Shown here one piece after another: positions 24,701 to 34,726 of a stretch of 64,000 nucleotides of DNA. The notes under the pieces were generated by a model, which saw only the letters and a list, made by a program, of their open reading frames with translations, was not told the DNA's origin and did not search any database. The position numbers were made by a program, and so were the translations under genes. Source of the DNA: Plazaster borealis (lineage: Eukaryota > Echinodermata > Asteroidea > Forcipulatida > Labidiasteridae); contig CM037469.1 in the NCBI GenBank assembly GCA_021014325.1, forward strand, positions 15,132,663 to 15,196,662. The letters run 5' to 3'. Within the stretch, counting starts at the first letter, position 1. Every line of letters starts with the position of its first letter.

Positions 24701-24914
24701 GTTTAACACCCAATGGTGTAAATTTGTTATCATTGTTTTGGTATCTATAGTATATGTGACAACACCCATGGTGTCAATTTTAACACCCCAGTTTTGGCAG
24801 TGTGGCAAACACTCTCATACCGTATCTTAGCCCATCAAATTGGGCCAAATGGCTTTCTTTAAACCGGTGTCAAAAGAGAATCATAACAATTCCAGCTTAC
24901 CTTTCGCTTTTCAT
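18722..24914 (-). CDS. MOGAT2/DGAT2-family acyltransferase, gene 3 (complete)
   Basis: Coding exons 24914-24901, 23556-23057, 22538-22364, 21852-21653 and 18876-18722 give 347 residues. The tiny first exon (ATG AAA AGC GAA AG|GTAAGC) joins in frame to the TTCTTCCATAG|C acceptor and yields MKSESEESHRKVMGMELAPL. If this exon is not used, translation would start at 23534 (335 residues). Hydrophobic hairpin, FFP at 99-101 and HPHG at 121-124 are present, then GACDVSRESVDWLL, VIGGATESLLAHP and RKGFVRKALQHG. FHGRGIFNYTVG and VGKPIPLDKTTNPTQDEI follow. Exons 2-4 have exactly the same lengths as gene 2 (175, 200, 155), showing recent common origin by tandem duplication. The glutamate of SLEAHP is replaced here (SLLAHP). 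Function as for the family: ER acylglycerol acyltransferase, acceptor unknown. Confidence 0.9.
19426..19807 (-). mobile_element. MITE family A, copy 6
   Basis: Full TTAA-bounded inverse copy. The internal hairpin is GACTTCAGGCCTGAA instead of ACTTCTTGCAAGAAGT, a subtype shared with the copy at 42982. Confidence 0.85.
19808..20647. other. Intronic region of gene 3 without recognisable elements
   Basis: About 800 bases between two repeats. Short open frames only, none with protein-like features. Confidence 0.35.
20648..20995 (-). mobile_element. tRNA-derived SINE family H, copy 1
   Basis: On the minus strand the head at 20750-20684 has an A box (TAGCTCAGTTGGTAGAGCG) and a B box (GGTTCAAATC) in tRNA order. 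It is preceded by a conserved body (GGGATCACACCCAAGTTTA, AACCTGGGAAGC.GCAGCAGA) in the plus orientation. Other copies: 21379, 38740, 56322 and 56640. Confidence 0.75.
21379..21640 (-). mobile_element. tRNA-derived SINE family H, copy 2
   Basis: Same head and body as copy 1 (CTCTACCAACTGAACTATCT, GATCACACCCAAGTTTATGA). Ends 13 bases before exon 3 of gene 3. Confidence 0.75.
21890..22235 (-). mobile_element. tRNA-Leu-derived SINE family D
   Basis: Inverse copy with a decayed tRNA-Leu-like head at the right (CGACCGGGACTCGAACCCAC B box, CCGCTCGGCCACGG A box). Body AAGTATCTTGCTGAAGGACA and GAACCAGAAACACCAGGGTT. Compare the full copy at 29622. Confidence 0.75.
22806..23003. mobile_element. Foldback MITE family E, copy 1
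   Basis: About 190-bp hairpin element with ends AGAGCCC..TTTTATAAAGCTG and CTTTATGAAATTGGGCCC and repeated TGCTTAGCA words. Seven or more copies occur in the window. Confidence 0.7.
23600..23765 (-). repeat. Dispersed repeat J, copy 1
   Basis: The segment with AGAGGGCAAGGCCATTTT, CCATTGGAAAATCT and AGGCCAAGACCAGGGGCAAC recurs in the other orientation at 50130-50300 and 51554-51715. Its start is also seen at 63928-64000. Confidence 0.7.
24098..24358 (-). mobile_element. tRNA-Leu-derived SINE family D, partial
   Basis: Shares GGGTTAACCCCTACTCTTCC, GATAAAGTATCTTGCTCAAG and the tRNA B-box complement GACCGGGACTCGAACCCAC. In the intron between the first two coding exons of gene 3. Confidence 0.75.
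24605..24802. mobile_element. Foldback MITE family K, copy 2
   Basis: Right end TTTTAACACCCCAGTTTTGG and internal ACACCCAATGGTGTAAATTT match copy 1 at 5639. Confidence 0.6.
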
Positions 24915-25459
24915 CTTTGATTTTTAAAATAGCAGAGCGGGGCTGACGATGAAACTCTCACTACCGGCGAGCTAACGACAATGAAACGGTCAGATGTTAG
25001 CAATGTTCATTATAACGTGTACGTAGTAATAGCATTGCCATTCTGTGTTTCTGTTATGGTCGCCAACACAGTGCAAAATGTAACCTTGACCGTTAATGCG
25101 TCACTCATTTGAACGAAGTCCACGACCACGATGTTGACCAAAAGGAAGGCCAAATATTTTAACTCGAACGTTAACACAGAAACGCTACTTCCTGGAAAGG
25201 CTGTCAATCAAACCAGCAGTAAATGAATAATTACTTTCCCCGCTATGATACTAAAATAGACAATTTGGTGGTGTTTTGACACTGCGTGTCTGTACTGCGG
25301 TGGTTGGTACAGTGTCAGCCAGCGGTCCTTGTCATCGCAGATGTACAGTGCGCCCTCTGTTGAAAATAAAAAGACTCGGCTCATCATCAAAGAGGGTCAC
25401 ACGCCTCCCCTAATACCCCACTTGCCCCTTGCAACCAGACATAGGACCAGTTTCAGCGG

Positions 25460-26020
25460 GCTGATCAAATCAGACAATATACCTTAATTATGGTGTGGCC
25501 ATCTTGTTTTTCTCCCATTTAACTGTATGTACTCAAACCGAGGCTTGTACTTTTTGTACAACGAATATTAGTATCCATTACTGCTACAGATAAAGGGAAC
25601 ATGACCAATATGGTGGTGGTGGCAGCATGATAAAAACACACACAGCTTAACACAATATTGCAAAAAAAAAAAAAAAGTGAACTTTGCTTAACTTAACAGA
25701 ACATTTCTAAGCAGTGTTTGCTGCATAAAGGGAACGTTGCCTTGGATTGGGCATTGTGGGCTATATTTTCCTCCCTTCATTAAACTGAATGTATTCAAAC
25801 CGAGGCTGGAAGGGAAAATAGTATGGTTCCTTTTTGTACAGTGATTATTAGTAGCCATTACTGCTACAGATAAAGGGAACATGACCAAGATGGTGATGGT
25901 GGCAGCATGATAAAGGTCTACAGCGCTTAACAATATTCTGCTAAGCAAAAAGTGAAACTGCAGAAAATTTTAAGCAGTGTTTGCTGCTAAAAGGGAACGA
26001 TGCCTTGGATTTGGCACTGT
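25460..26020. repeat. Tandem duplication, about 281-bp period (repeat F)
   Basis: AAAGGGAACATGACCAA.ATGG at 25592 recurs at 25873, with collinear flanks (ACTGAATGTA.TCAAACCGAGGCT, AGTA.CCATTACTGCTACAG). Confidence 0.7.
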
Positions 26021-26262
26021 GGGCTATAAAAAGCGTTTGTTATGAATTAATATGTTGCAATTAATATGTTGCAATGCTTATAGCTACTTTTTGTGCCTAT
26101 AAGCACCTATGAAATTGAGCCACGGTCTCTTCTACCATGGAGGTTTATTTTATTCTACCTCCCTGCTACTACCACTATCCAGGCAAGCCGCCAGATTTAT
26201 AACAAACAAGTACAACAAAACCGACAGTGTCTCTATCATCAAAACCCTAGACTGAAGTACCC

Positions 26263-26652
26263 TTAAGGCATCGTACACGTTTGGTAATTGGAGCCTATTT
26301 TTTGTTTTAATCCTGTATAGTTGTAGATATATACCATAAAACTAACCTGTGAAAATTTCATTTCAAAAGGTACTTGGTAGCGTTTTTGAGATATTGCCGA
26401 AAATCTGGAGCGGTTATGTCCACGCAGGAAGAATAATTTGCATTGGAATACCGCTCTGAGAAGCGTTACCGTAACGCTTCTCAATTATTTAAAATATTTT
26501 GGGGATAAAAAGTGATATATTTTTCCATAACCGCAGTCCTTCGAAAGTCTCTCAAAATGCATTATACTATCCAAAGCTGCTGTACAGTACCAAGTAAGTT
26601 GTTATTGCCATAAATTTTCAGAGTCATTACCAAACGTGTACGATGCCTTTAA
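26263..26652 (-). mobile_element. MITE family B core with family A ends
   Basis: TTAA-bounded element whose outer 25-30 bases (TTAAGGCATCGTACACGTTT and AAACGTGTACGATGCCTTTAA) are of family A type. The body (GAGCGGTTATGTCCACGCAG, TCTCAAAATGCATTATACTA) is family B. Confidence 0.8.
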
Positions 26653-26669
26653 AACGCAGAATGACCGGA

Positions 26670-26960
26670 CGCCTTTCCCTACTTTACAAATCAATTCATC
26701 ATAAAGTTGCCATAAACCTCCGACCTTCTCCTTCATAACCCAAATAGGCCTACAACTACCAGAGTACGAACTCGTACAACAGACTCTACATCCTTCATAA
26801 AAGAACCCGCTAGCAAGGACTGTTTCAAATACTCATTTCTACCTATAGAACTACGGCAGAGTGGAACCTCCTCCCAGCGTCTGTGAGAGGGGCTCCCTCA
26901 CACTACATACTTTTAAAGAAAGATTACATAAGTTAAACCTGTTGAACATTTAAAGCAGAG
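26670..26960 (+). pseudogene. LINE ORF2 C-terminal remnant
   Basis: In shifted plus frames the region reads FKYSFL, then YRTTAEWNLLPASVRGAPSH and YILLKKDYI, the typical end of non-LTR retrotransposon reverse-transcriptase proteins (YSFFPRTI.EWNSLP..). At least one frameshift separates the parts. Dead fragment, family level only. Confidence 0.6.
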
Positions 26961-27149
26961 CCCACTACAACTAGCTTATCAATCGATCCAGATCTGTGAT
27001 CATAGTCAACGCAATTCTCAATAAATGCGGACCAAGGTCATCGTTTTTATCATCCGATGATTAAAAGATCAGCCGCTATCTTGACGGATCATGACCGAAT
27101 CACGTGACAGAAAGGCTGAAGTTCGTGATTTGTGTAACTGAAATTACAA

Positions 27150-27228
27150 TTATGTGGTTTGATTTTACTATAACTACTGACGTTACATCATCATAAAACA
27201 GACAGTCGGTAGCGAGTTCCGCAACAAG
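27150..27228 (+). other. Possible 5' untranslated first exon of the HEBP2-like gene
   Basis: A strong donor, CAACAAG|GTAAGC, ends a possible exon at 27228, about 1.6 kb before the ATG at 28805. An E-box-like TCACGTGAC lies just upstream at 27109-27117. The 5' end is not visible. An acceptor for the coding exon could be the CAG ending at 28801-28803 or the AACAG near 28770. Inference only. Confidence 0.3.
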
Positions 27229-27662
27229 GTAAGCAATGACTATGAAATTTTAGTGTGAGTTTGTGAAAAGCTCTTGTCTTATCTGAGAAGGAAAAACACC
27301 TCCGGCCACTGAGTCTAAAAACCCCAGAAAATACGAACCTCAATACCTGGTTTTAAAGAATACAATGTAATATAAATCTAAAATAATGTGCTTGGCAGAA
27401 AAATAACAAGCTACGAACAACGGTCGCTTTTCCAAAAGCGAGCTGGGCATTAATTGTCTCTTTTTGAGGTCAACACTTTTTTCGGTTTATCTTTTAGTGT
27501 ATGGAAATGCTCTAAAGAGTAACTCATAGTACCTTTTTCCTTGTTTTGCATTTGCGATATTGTTTCTTCTATTCACATTAGGGATGCTTGGTCAGACTTT
27601 TGGCTGATTTGACAAAATGTTAGCTATTATTATAGATTAGAGAATGTATGATAAGCTTTCAT

Positions 27663-28065
27663 TTAAAGGGATTGTATACGTTTGGTAATTGGAACCCACT
27701 GTTTGTTTCAATCCTATAGTTGTAGAAATATACCATAAAACTAACCTGTGAAAATTTCATTTCAAAAGGTGTTAGCGTTTTTAAGATATTGCCGAAAATC
27801 TGGAGCGGTTATGTCCCCGCAGGAAGACTAATCAGCAATTGGAATGGACTATCTGAGAAACGTTACTGTCAGTAACGCTTCTCAGATTCAAATTTTTGGG
27901 GATAAAAAGTGATATCTTTTTCCATAACGGCAATACTTCGAAGTGAAAATTTTCTCAAAATGCATTACCGGTATACTATCCAATGCTGTTGTACTTCTTA
28001 CCAAGTTAGTTTTTATTGCCATTAATTTTCAGAGTCATTACCAAACGTATACAGACCCTTCTTAA
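27663..28065 (+). mobile_element. MITE family B, copy 4
   Basis: TTAA-bounded, ends TTTAAAGGGATTGTATACGT and AACGTATACAGACCCTTCTTAA. Internal hairpin ACGTTACTGTCAGTAACG at about 27872. Confidence 0.85.
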
Positions 28066-28387
28066 GGTAGGACTATTAGCACGAAAAGAATCCGCCATCG
28101 ACAAGTGGTAGTAAAACAGTTTTTAATGAATTATTGTTAGGATCCCGACATTATCTCTATCCATCAGCTATGTATACAAACAATTTTTCAGATTGGACCT
28201 ACTTGTATTTTGTGCATAGTCTGTGGGATATGCGAAAAAGTCTGTGTGTTTTTTGTTTTGGAACAGCAGCAGCTATCAACATTCGTTCAGATTAGTTTTA
28301 TTTTATTTTAATAAAACCCAAAACTTATTTCGGCGACAATTGGGCCACGCACTTTTATGTTCTATAACCGACATTTGGTGCTCGATG

Positions 28388-28530
28388 TAGGGGATAGTTT
28401 ACACTCTATTGTGTCTTCATTGTGTGCTCATCCCAGGAATTCCTTAGAGGATTTTAGGGGGGTACTTCTGTACAAGAGGAAAAAAGTGTGTTAAAGTGTG
28501 GGAACATTTGGGGCAAAGTGACCCTCAGCC
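28388..28530 (+). repeat. Dispersed repeat U, copy 2
   Basis: Collinear with 1853-1990 (CTATTGTGTCTTCATTGTGT, GGAATTCCTTAGAGGATTTT). Confidence 0.55.
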
Positions 28531-28804
28531 CAATATCGGGCATGGTAATAACAGAGGCTGAAAAGTAATAGTCTGACTTCTGTTTTTGTTTTAATGCGTA
28601 TCAGTATTATTTGTTATTATAATGAATACAGGGAACACGACGACTACTGTGGGATTTCACTTATAAAATTGGGTTGTTCCAATTGCTTATCATTCCACGA
28701 TTCAATTCGAGTTTGCACAAGATCCAAAGGAACAGCAATAAAAGCCCTTTGATTTGTTTGCCAATAGATAACAGAGGTACCCACAGACGACACATAGCAG
28801 CAAG

Positions 28805-30025
28805 ATGTTGAAAACATTTGCAACTCGTATGTTCACAGCCACAGAAGTGCCTAAGTACACAGTTATTGAAACCAAAGAGGTAAGTGGAAGAAATCAAATA
28901 ATTTAACAGGTGACAACTTCACAAAGCACTTAGACTCATCTTAATTGTCGATATTGCCATCATCACGCGATTTGTATCGTGACGTCACGCTTTGCTTTGC
29001 AATTAACATCGTCAGATCAGTCCTACCCCTTTGTGAAATCGGCCCGCTCTTTCTTCATTCACATAAATTCTTTACAATGTTTTTTGATAAATTAAACCCA
29101 TCTTAACATGTTTTGAAATTCGATCACATGAATGCTGCGTATAATGATACATAACAATGGCGCTGGCTAATTTAATTCAGTGACACTCCAACAGTGTTTG
29201 TTTTTTAGATCCTCTCATGTTTGAGAGAAGATTTCACCAGGGACCTCGGGCACGAACTGCAATTTATAATTTGTTTACTACCATGATTAAATAACATAGC
29301 AAGGGACCCCGGCTAAATTGCTCTCGTGTGAAAAGGGCTTATATAGCTTCTAATCACAACAAATTTACAAAATGACCCAGAAGTGGATCACTGGCGCAGA
29401 ATCCGAGTTAAAATCCCAGTTTTTTTTTAAAAATCACTCTCCTGGTCAGGTCGACCCGGAAATGAGTCAGGCCCCAGGGACCCGGAATCCGAGTCAATTC
29501 TGACCCGGGACTTTCTAGAGTGTAACTTTACGGCGATCAATTATAACCAAAGAGACTAACTAAAACAAAATATCAGGATGAGTATCAAAGATGGTCATTG
29601 TATTAGCTGCTTCAAGCATCTCGTGGCGTGTCGTGGCCGAGCGGATAAGAACACCGAACTCAAGCTCTGGTGTTTCTGATCAGCAGAGTGTGGGTTCGAA
29701 TCCCAGTCGTGACACATGTGTCCTTATAAGCAAGACACTTAACCACATGCTTCGTCCTTCGGATGGGACGTTAAGCCGTAGGTCCCGTGTGTTGTGTAAT
29801 GCACGTAAAAGAACCCAGTGCACTTATCGTAAAGAGAAGGGGTTCGCCCCGGTGTTCCTGGTTTGATTGGCTGCATATTGCGCCACAGCACCTTGTAAAC
29901 CATTACATGGTGCTATGCAAAGGAATAGGTCTCATACTTCAACACGTAACTCCACTTACCTTGTAGGAAAAATACTGAGCGCTTTGAGACACCCTTCGGG
30001 AGTATAAAACGCTATATAATAACTG

Positions 30026-30085
<60 letters not shown>

Positions 30086-31189
30086 CTCTGCCTCTGCCAA
30101 AGCTTAACAATATTGCTTTATCTGTATTGTCAGTTTGCCTTTGAAAAAATATTCAGCTTAAAACCCTGCGATGCACCGGCCCCTGTCAGATTTACACGAC
30201 TGACATTGGTTACTGCAGCCAGACCTTTGGAAACCTGTAAACGAGAGTGCTTGCTATATGTGAACCAGAAACACTGAATAACTCATTTGTACTGTTGATT
30301 TCATACTTTTTTCAAAGCTAATAACCTTTCCAGATATTGTAGAGACAGTTTGACAAAACAAATTAACAAAATGTTTAATTCTTTTGTTTGTTAATTAGTA
30401 CGTGTTTACACTGTAAAGCCGCAGTATTTTGGTGCACAAGCCTATGTAAAGAGTGTTTTCTAACTGGAGATTCCGAGTCCATGAGTCACACTGCCTGTAT
30501 AGGGTCATAGACTATAATGTCAATCGGGCCTGTCTGAGGATAGAACTTAAAGGGTTTCACCTACTTTTGCTAAAAACCGAACGAATAATTAAGTACAATG
30601 TGTTTTCGGTATACTGGCTGCAGACCGGTAGGCCATCGGAGAGTTTTAACTATGGTTTAAGGCTTCATCAATTTCAAAATGGGCTTGTTTTATTTTTCTA
30701 AATTAGGGGTTTGAGGAGAGAGAATATGACGAGTCAATCTGGGCAGTCACTGAGTCTACGGGGGAAACGATCAAGGCAGCCACATCGGCGGGCTTCATGA
30801 AGCTCTTCAAGTACATCACAGGGGCAAATAAAGAAGGTATCACATCATTATAGAAGTTCGGTGGATACCCATGTCTCCTTATTCCAGGAACGGCCAAGAA
30901 CACCCAACCCCCCTTCCCCCACCTCAGGAATCTTTTGAAATAAAATTCACACACGCCGAAACATGTGATGCTGAGAAGAAGATGACAAAACAGAACAAAA
31001 CATTAATAAAACAACAAATTCATAAAAGAACATGCGCTCTGTTTATATTCTTGATTTCACTTTGTTGTTGTTGTTGTTCCTGCTGTTGTTGTTTTTGTTG
31101 CTGTTGTTGCTGTTGATGTTGCTGATGCTGTTGTTGTTGTTGTTGTTAGACTTGTATTTTGTTGTTGTTGCTGTTGCTGCGGCTGCTGC

Positions 31190-31224
<35 letters not shown>

Positions 31225-32302
31225 TTGTTGTTGTATTTGTTGTTGTTGTTTGTTGTTGTTGTTGTACTACATGTATTTGTTGTTGTTGTTGTTGTTGTTT
31301 GTGGCTCGGAGTTATTTGAGTGAGGGTGTATATAAAGAAGAGAAGTCTATACTCTGATTTGAGAATGCGTTTATTGAATCAGGTTCTTATTATTTATCCA
31401 AGGTATACCTTATCATTGAAAAGTTCACTGTTACTTTCTCTTCGGAGGTTTTGCCAGAACTACGGGCTATAATGCTCTTACGTCCCAAGGATGACAAGTT
31501 CTGAAACCGAAGTCAAATCTCCTCTTTGATTTTATCATGTTTATTCCTAAAGGTGTGACTGTGGCCATGACTGCTCCTGTCTTGGTATTTCATGAACCTG
31601 GTGATGAGGAAGGAGAATGGAAGTCATTCAAGAAAGGTATCAAGGTCGGTTTCATGATCCCAGTGGAGAACAGAGAAAAAGTCCCCAAGCCCACAGACGA
31701 TACCATAGCTATGAGGAACACACCAAAGAGCCGTGTATACGTCAGGTACGTCAGTCTTTAATAAGCCCTCGTGATTGGTTGATTGTTGTTGGCCGTGTCT
31801 ACATCATGTACGTCAGCGTTATAAGCCCACGTGATTGGGTGATTGTTTTTTGCTCTTAACAACCAAAACTGGGGATCGTTGGCGGGAAAAGGAAGAGATA
31901 AATATAGGCCTACTGTTGTTCTTATAGGTATAGAGTCTTCCATGAAAAAGAAAACAAGATTATGAATTACGTTAACAAACCGTTCACAACTTATATTTTC
32001 CTCAATAATTAAATCACCAGCATTTAGGCCTACCTTTTTTTCTTGGCTAATTACCATATTACAAATAAATCTAAAATACAATATTCTGTTTGGTTTTTTC
32101 CCCCAGCAAATACGGTGGTTTTTCTAAAGAAGACATTGCTCTATCAGAGATCGCCAAACTCCGGGCTGCTCTGGGAAAAGAACACTGCAAATACAAAGAG
32201 AAATTCTGTTATTTTTGTGGATACGACAGTCCTATGACTCTTATTGGAAGACGGAACGAAATCTGGTTCATCAAAGACACGGAAACGGACATTTCGACTT
32301 GA
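28805..32302 (+). CDS. HEBP2-like: SOUL-family heme-binding protein (HEBP2-like)
   Basis: Four coding exons, 28805-28879, 30707-30836, 31553-31745 and 32107-32302, give 197 residues. All introns are GT-AG and the frame is continuous. The product is a SOUL/HEBP-fold protein: family members bind heme or other porphyrins in the cytosol, and HEBP2 is also linked to mitochondrial permeability. Seen in the sequence: VPKYTVIETKE and EEREYDESIWAVT (first strands), TSAGFMKLFKYITGANKEG, the family signature VAMTAPV at about residues 71-77, KVGFMIP, and a C-terminus GYDSPMTLIGRRNEIWFIK that aligns closely with vertebrate HEBP2. The start MLKTFATRMF has no clear signal peptide, although it is basic and could be a weak mitochondrial leader. 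Intron 1 holds a full tRNA-Leu SINE and intron 2 a long GTT tract. Confidence 0.9.
29370..29524. mobile_element. Foldback MITE family L, copy 2
   Basis: ATGACCCAGAAGTGGATCAC at the left and CTGACCCGGGACTTTCTAGA at the right, with inner GACCCGGAAT repeats. Matches 4105-4332. Confidence 0.6.
29622..30085 (+). mobile_element. Full-length tRNA-Leu-derived SINE (family D reference copy)
   Basis: The head at 29628-29715 reads like a tRNA-Leu(CAA): GTGGCCGAGCGGATAAGA (A box and D arm), CTCAAG at the anticodon position, a variable arm, GGGTTCGAATCCC (B box) and a near-complementary acceptor stem. A body with GTAAAAGAACCCAGTGCACT follows, then GCGCTTTGAGACACCCTTCG and GCTATATAATAACTGC, ending in an (ATT)n tail. 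The 3' part resembles tails shared with L2-type LINEs (family knowledge). Lies in intron 1 of the HEBP2-like gene. Confidence 0.85.
30028..30085 (+). repeat. (ATT)n tail of the SINE
   Basis: About 19 uninterrupted ATT/TTA trinucleotides at the 3' end of the SINE. Confidence 0.9.
30225..30275 (-). repeat. Fragment of SINE family D
   Basis: GAAACCTGTAAACGAGAGTG and GTGAACCAGAAACACTG match the middle of family D; the rest is absent. Confidence 0.6.
31062..31312 (+). repeat. (GTT)n / GTTGCT-rich microsatellite
   Basis: About 250 bases of GTT with GCT interruptions, in intron 2 of the HEBP2-like gene. It produces poly-Leu, poly-Val and poly-Cys open frames that are artefacts. Confidence 0.9.
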
Positions 32303-32363
32303 TATTCTAATAGAAGATTCATGTATAACTGGGTTTTTTTTTGTATAAGATGTTTGCCTTTGC

Positions 32364-32465
32364 ACTCTATAAAAACTCCAAGGTCAGAACTGATGCAGAT
32401 TCTGGGTCCTAGAGGAGACCTGACCCATATCTGGCTCAGGCTGTCCCGAAAACTTGTCCAAAAAG
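32364..32465. repeat. Family L relative in the 3' flank of the HEBP2-like gene
   Basis: CACTCTATAAAAACTCCAAG and internal CTGACCC/GGGTCCT words resemble family L ends, with strong divergence. Confidence 0.4.
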
Positions 32466-32477
32466 GGGCGGGTTGAC

Positions 32478-32856
32478 TTAAAGGCACTGAACACCGTTTG
32501 GTAATTGTCAAAGACCAGTGTTCTCACTTGGTGTATCCCAACATATGCATTAAATAACAAACCTGTGAAAATTTGGGCTCAATTGGTCATCGAAGTTGCA
32601 AGAAAATGTTGAAAGAAAAAACACCCTTGTTGTACACATTTGTGTGCTTTCAGATAGGAATAAAAACTTCTTGCAAGACAAGAAGTTTTTATTATTTTAG
32701 TGAGAAATTATACCTCTTTCTCAAAAACTATGTTACTTCAGAGGGAGTCGTTTCTCACAATGTTGTATACTATCAACAGCTCTCTGTTGCTCGTTACCAA
32801 GTCAATTTTTATGCTAATATATATTGAGTAATTACCAAACGTGTACAGTACCTTTG
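32478..32856 (+). mobile_element. MITE family A, copy 7
   Basis: Left TTAA intact, right end degraded (GTACAGTACCTTTGAAA). 175 bases after the HEBP2-like stop codon. Confidence 0.8.
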
Positions 32857-33079
32857 AAATTAGCCGCCATTTACTAAAACACCATAAAAACGACTTAGTG
32901 AGAGAATTCGGCAGAAGGCCTAATGTCATGTTTCAACTTATCAATACAAAAATAATATGTATTCGGGCATACAATCAAATAACAGGTGTAAATGTACAAT
33001 TAAAAATTACATTTATAAAAAGAGGGATATCAAGGAAAGGAATAAAGTTAAACAAAAAGAACTGTCGCCAAAAGGTTTC

Positions 33080-33180
33080 ACTCTAAAAAGTCCGGGTCAG
33101 ATGACCCTGTCGTTTGGGGGAAAAAAAAAATCGCGACCCGGACTTCAGGTCCCGTGGGGTGTATGATCCGGAATGTGTGT
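33080..33180. repeat. Family L relative
   Basis: ACTCTAAAAAGTCCGGGTCA and CGACCCGGACTTCAGGTCCC form a foldback similar to 4105-4332. Confidence 0.5.
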
Positions 33181-33749
33181 CAAAATTATTGGATTTCTTA
33201 ATGTCATTTCAAGGCCACCATACACACTCTACCCACCATCAACGCAGCAAGCCCAGCGCAGTAGCTAGGAATGTAAACAATGTATTAATACAAACAACAC
33301 ACACAGAATTGCGTCCATGTGCTTTGCAATAGCCGTACTGCACCATCACCAGAGCTAGTACAAAGCTTGTATTTTGAACGCAGCTTTTTGTTTGCACTTC
33401 TGCAATTAGTGAGCCTGAACATCTCCAGCTTTGGGTATTTCTCGATCTGTGCATAGTTCGATCAACCTTTGTACTTAATCATCTATCATCGAGGTACCTT
33501 TCTGACGTGGGTACATGGCGGAAAAAACCCAATGATGTAAGGTGACGCTGCTGTAAGTGTAAATAACAAGCAAGGAATGGTGGAAAGATGAGGGGTAAGA
33601 ACTGAGCACTGCAGAGGCTAGACAACAAAGAATTTCGACTTAGTGGGGGTCGGGGGAATTTCGATAGCGGTAGACGAGGGAAAAGGGGTTGGACGTGTTG
33701 GATGGGAGAAAACTAGGCTTGTTAATTGTCCCCCCCCAACATCCACAAC

Positions 33750-34185
33750 TTAAAGGGTTTATACGTTTAGTAATTGGAACCATGGAGCAATTGCTCCATG
33801 TTGAAACCCACTGTTTGTTTCAATGCTATATAGTTGTAGATATCAATATCATAGATTATCATATACCATAAAACTAACCTGTGAAAATTTCATTTCAAAA
33901 GGTGGTAGTGTTTTTGAGATATTGCCGAAAATCTGGAACGGTTAATTAGTCCACGCAGGAAGAATAATCTGTAATTGGAATACACAATCTGAGAGAAGTA
34001 ACGCTTCTCAGATTCAATTTTTTGGGGGGATAAAAGGTGATATCTTTTTCTATAACCGCAGTACTTAGAAGTGAAAAGTTTCTCAAAATGCATTATACTA
34101 TCCAAAGCTGCTGTACTTTTTACCAAGTAAGTGTTTATTGCCATTAATTTTCTGAGTCATTACCAAACGTATACAGACCCTTTAA
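33750..34185 (+). mobile_element. MITE family B, copy 5
   Basis: TTAA-bounded. Contains an extra 23-bp palindrome, ACCATGGAGCAATTGCTCCA.., at about 33779-33801, inserted near its left end and absent from other copies. Confidence 0.8.
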
Positions 34186-34265
34186 CATCAAGAAGATTTT
34201 GTGTAAGGTTTTCATGGATTGTTTAACAAAAGGGTAACCACAACAACAAACAAGCATAAAAACCA

Positions 34266-34487
34266 GGGGCCAATTTCAATCATAGTGCTGCTTAACGGTA
34301 AGCAAATTTTCGTGCTGACTATAGCAGAAATATTTGCTTAAGCGTAAGCGAAAATTTAGGCAACCAGCTTGCACGTTCACCATGAATTTGCATTGATACG
34401 TCATTCATTTTCATACTGTGTAAGCACCGGAAAGTTAGCATGCCTTTCCGTGTGCTTACGGTTAAGCAGCTCCATGAAACTGGGCAC
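34266..34487. mobile_element. Foldback MITE family E, copy 2
   Basis: GGGGCCAATTTCAATCATAG at the left and CATGAAACTGGGCAC at the right, with inner GCTTAACGGTAAGCA / TGCTTACGGTTAAGC arms. Confidence 0.6.
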
Positions 34488-34726
34488 AGTGCCTGTTTGT
34501 TGTTGTGGGTACCCTTTTGTTAAACAATCCCTGAACAATCTTACCCAAAATCTTCTTCCCAGCATTTTCCGTTTTTTTTTAACTAGTCCGAGTAAACCCA
34601 GACTTGCAAATTACCTTTGTTGGTCATTTGCCAGATGATGACCAAAATATAAAATACAAAAAGGTGATGTATATTTATGTTGGGGTCCAAGTTACTCGGA
34701 ATATATTTTTGACATGGTCGTAATTA

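Noticed and set aside
29628..29715. Functional tRNA-Leu gene
   Set aside because: The acceptor stem has mismatches, the anticodon arm is imperfect, and the sequence continues into a SINE body present in many copies.
31032..31319. Poly-Leu/Val/Cys open frames
   Set aside because: Translation of a GTT microsatellite.
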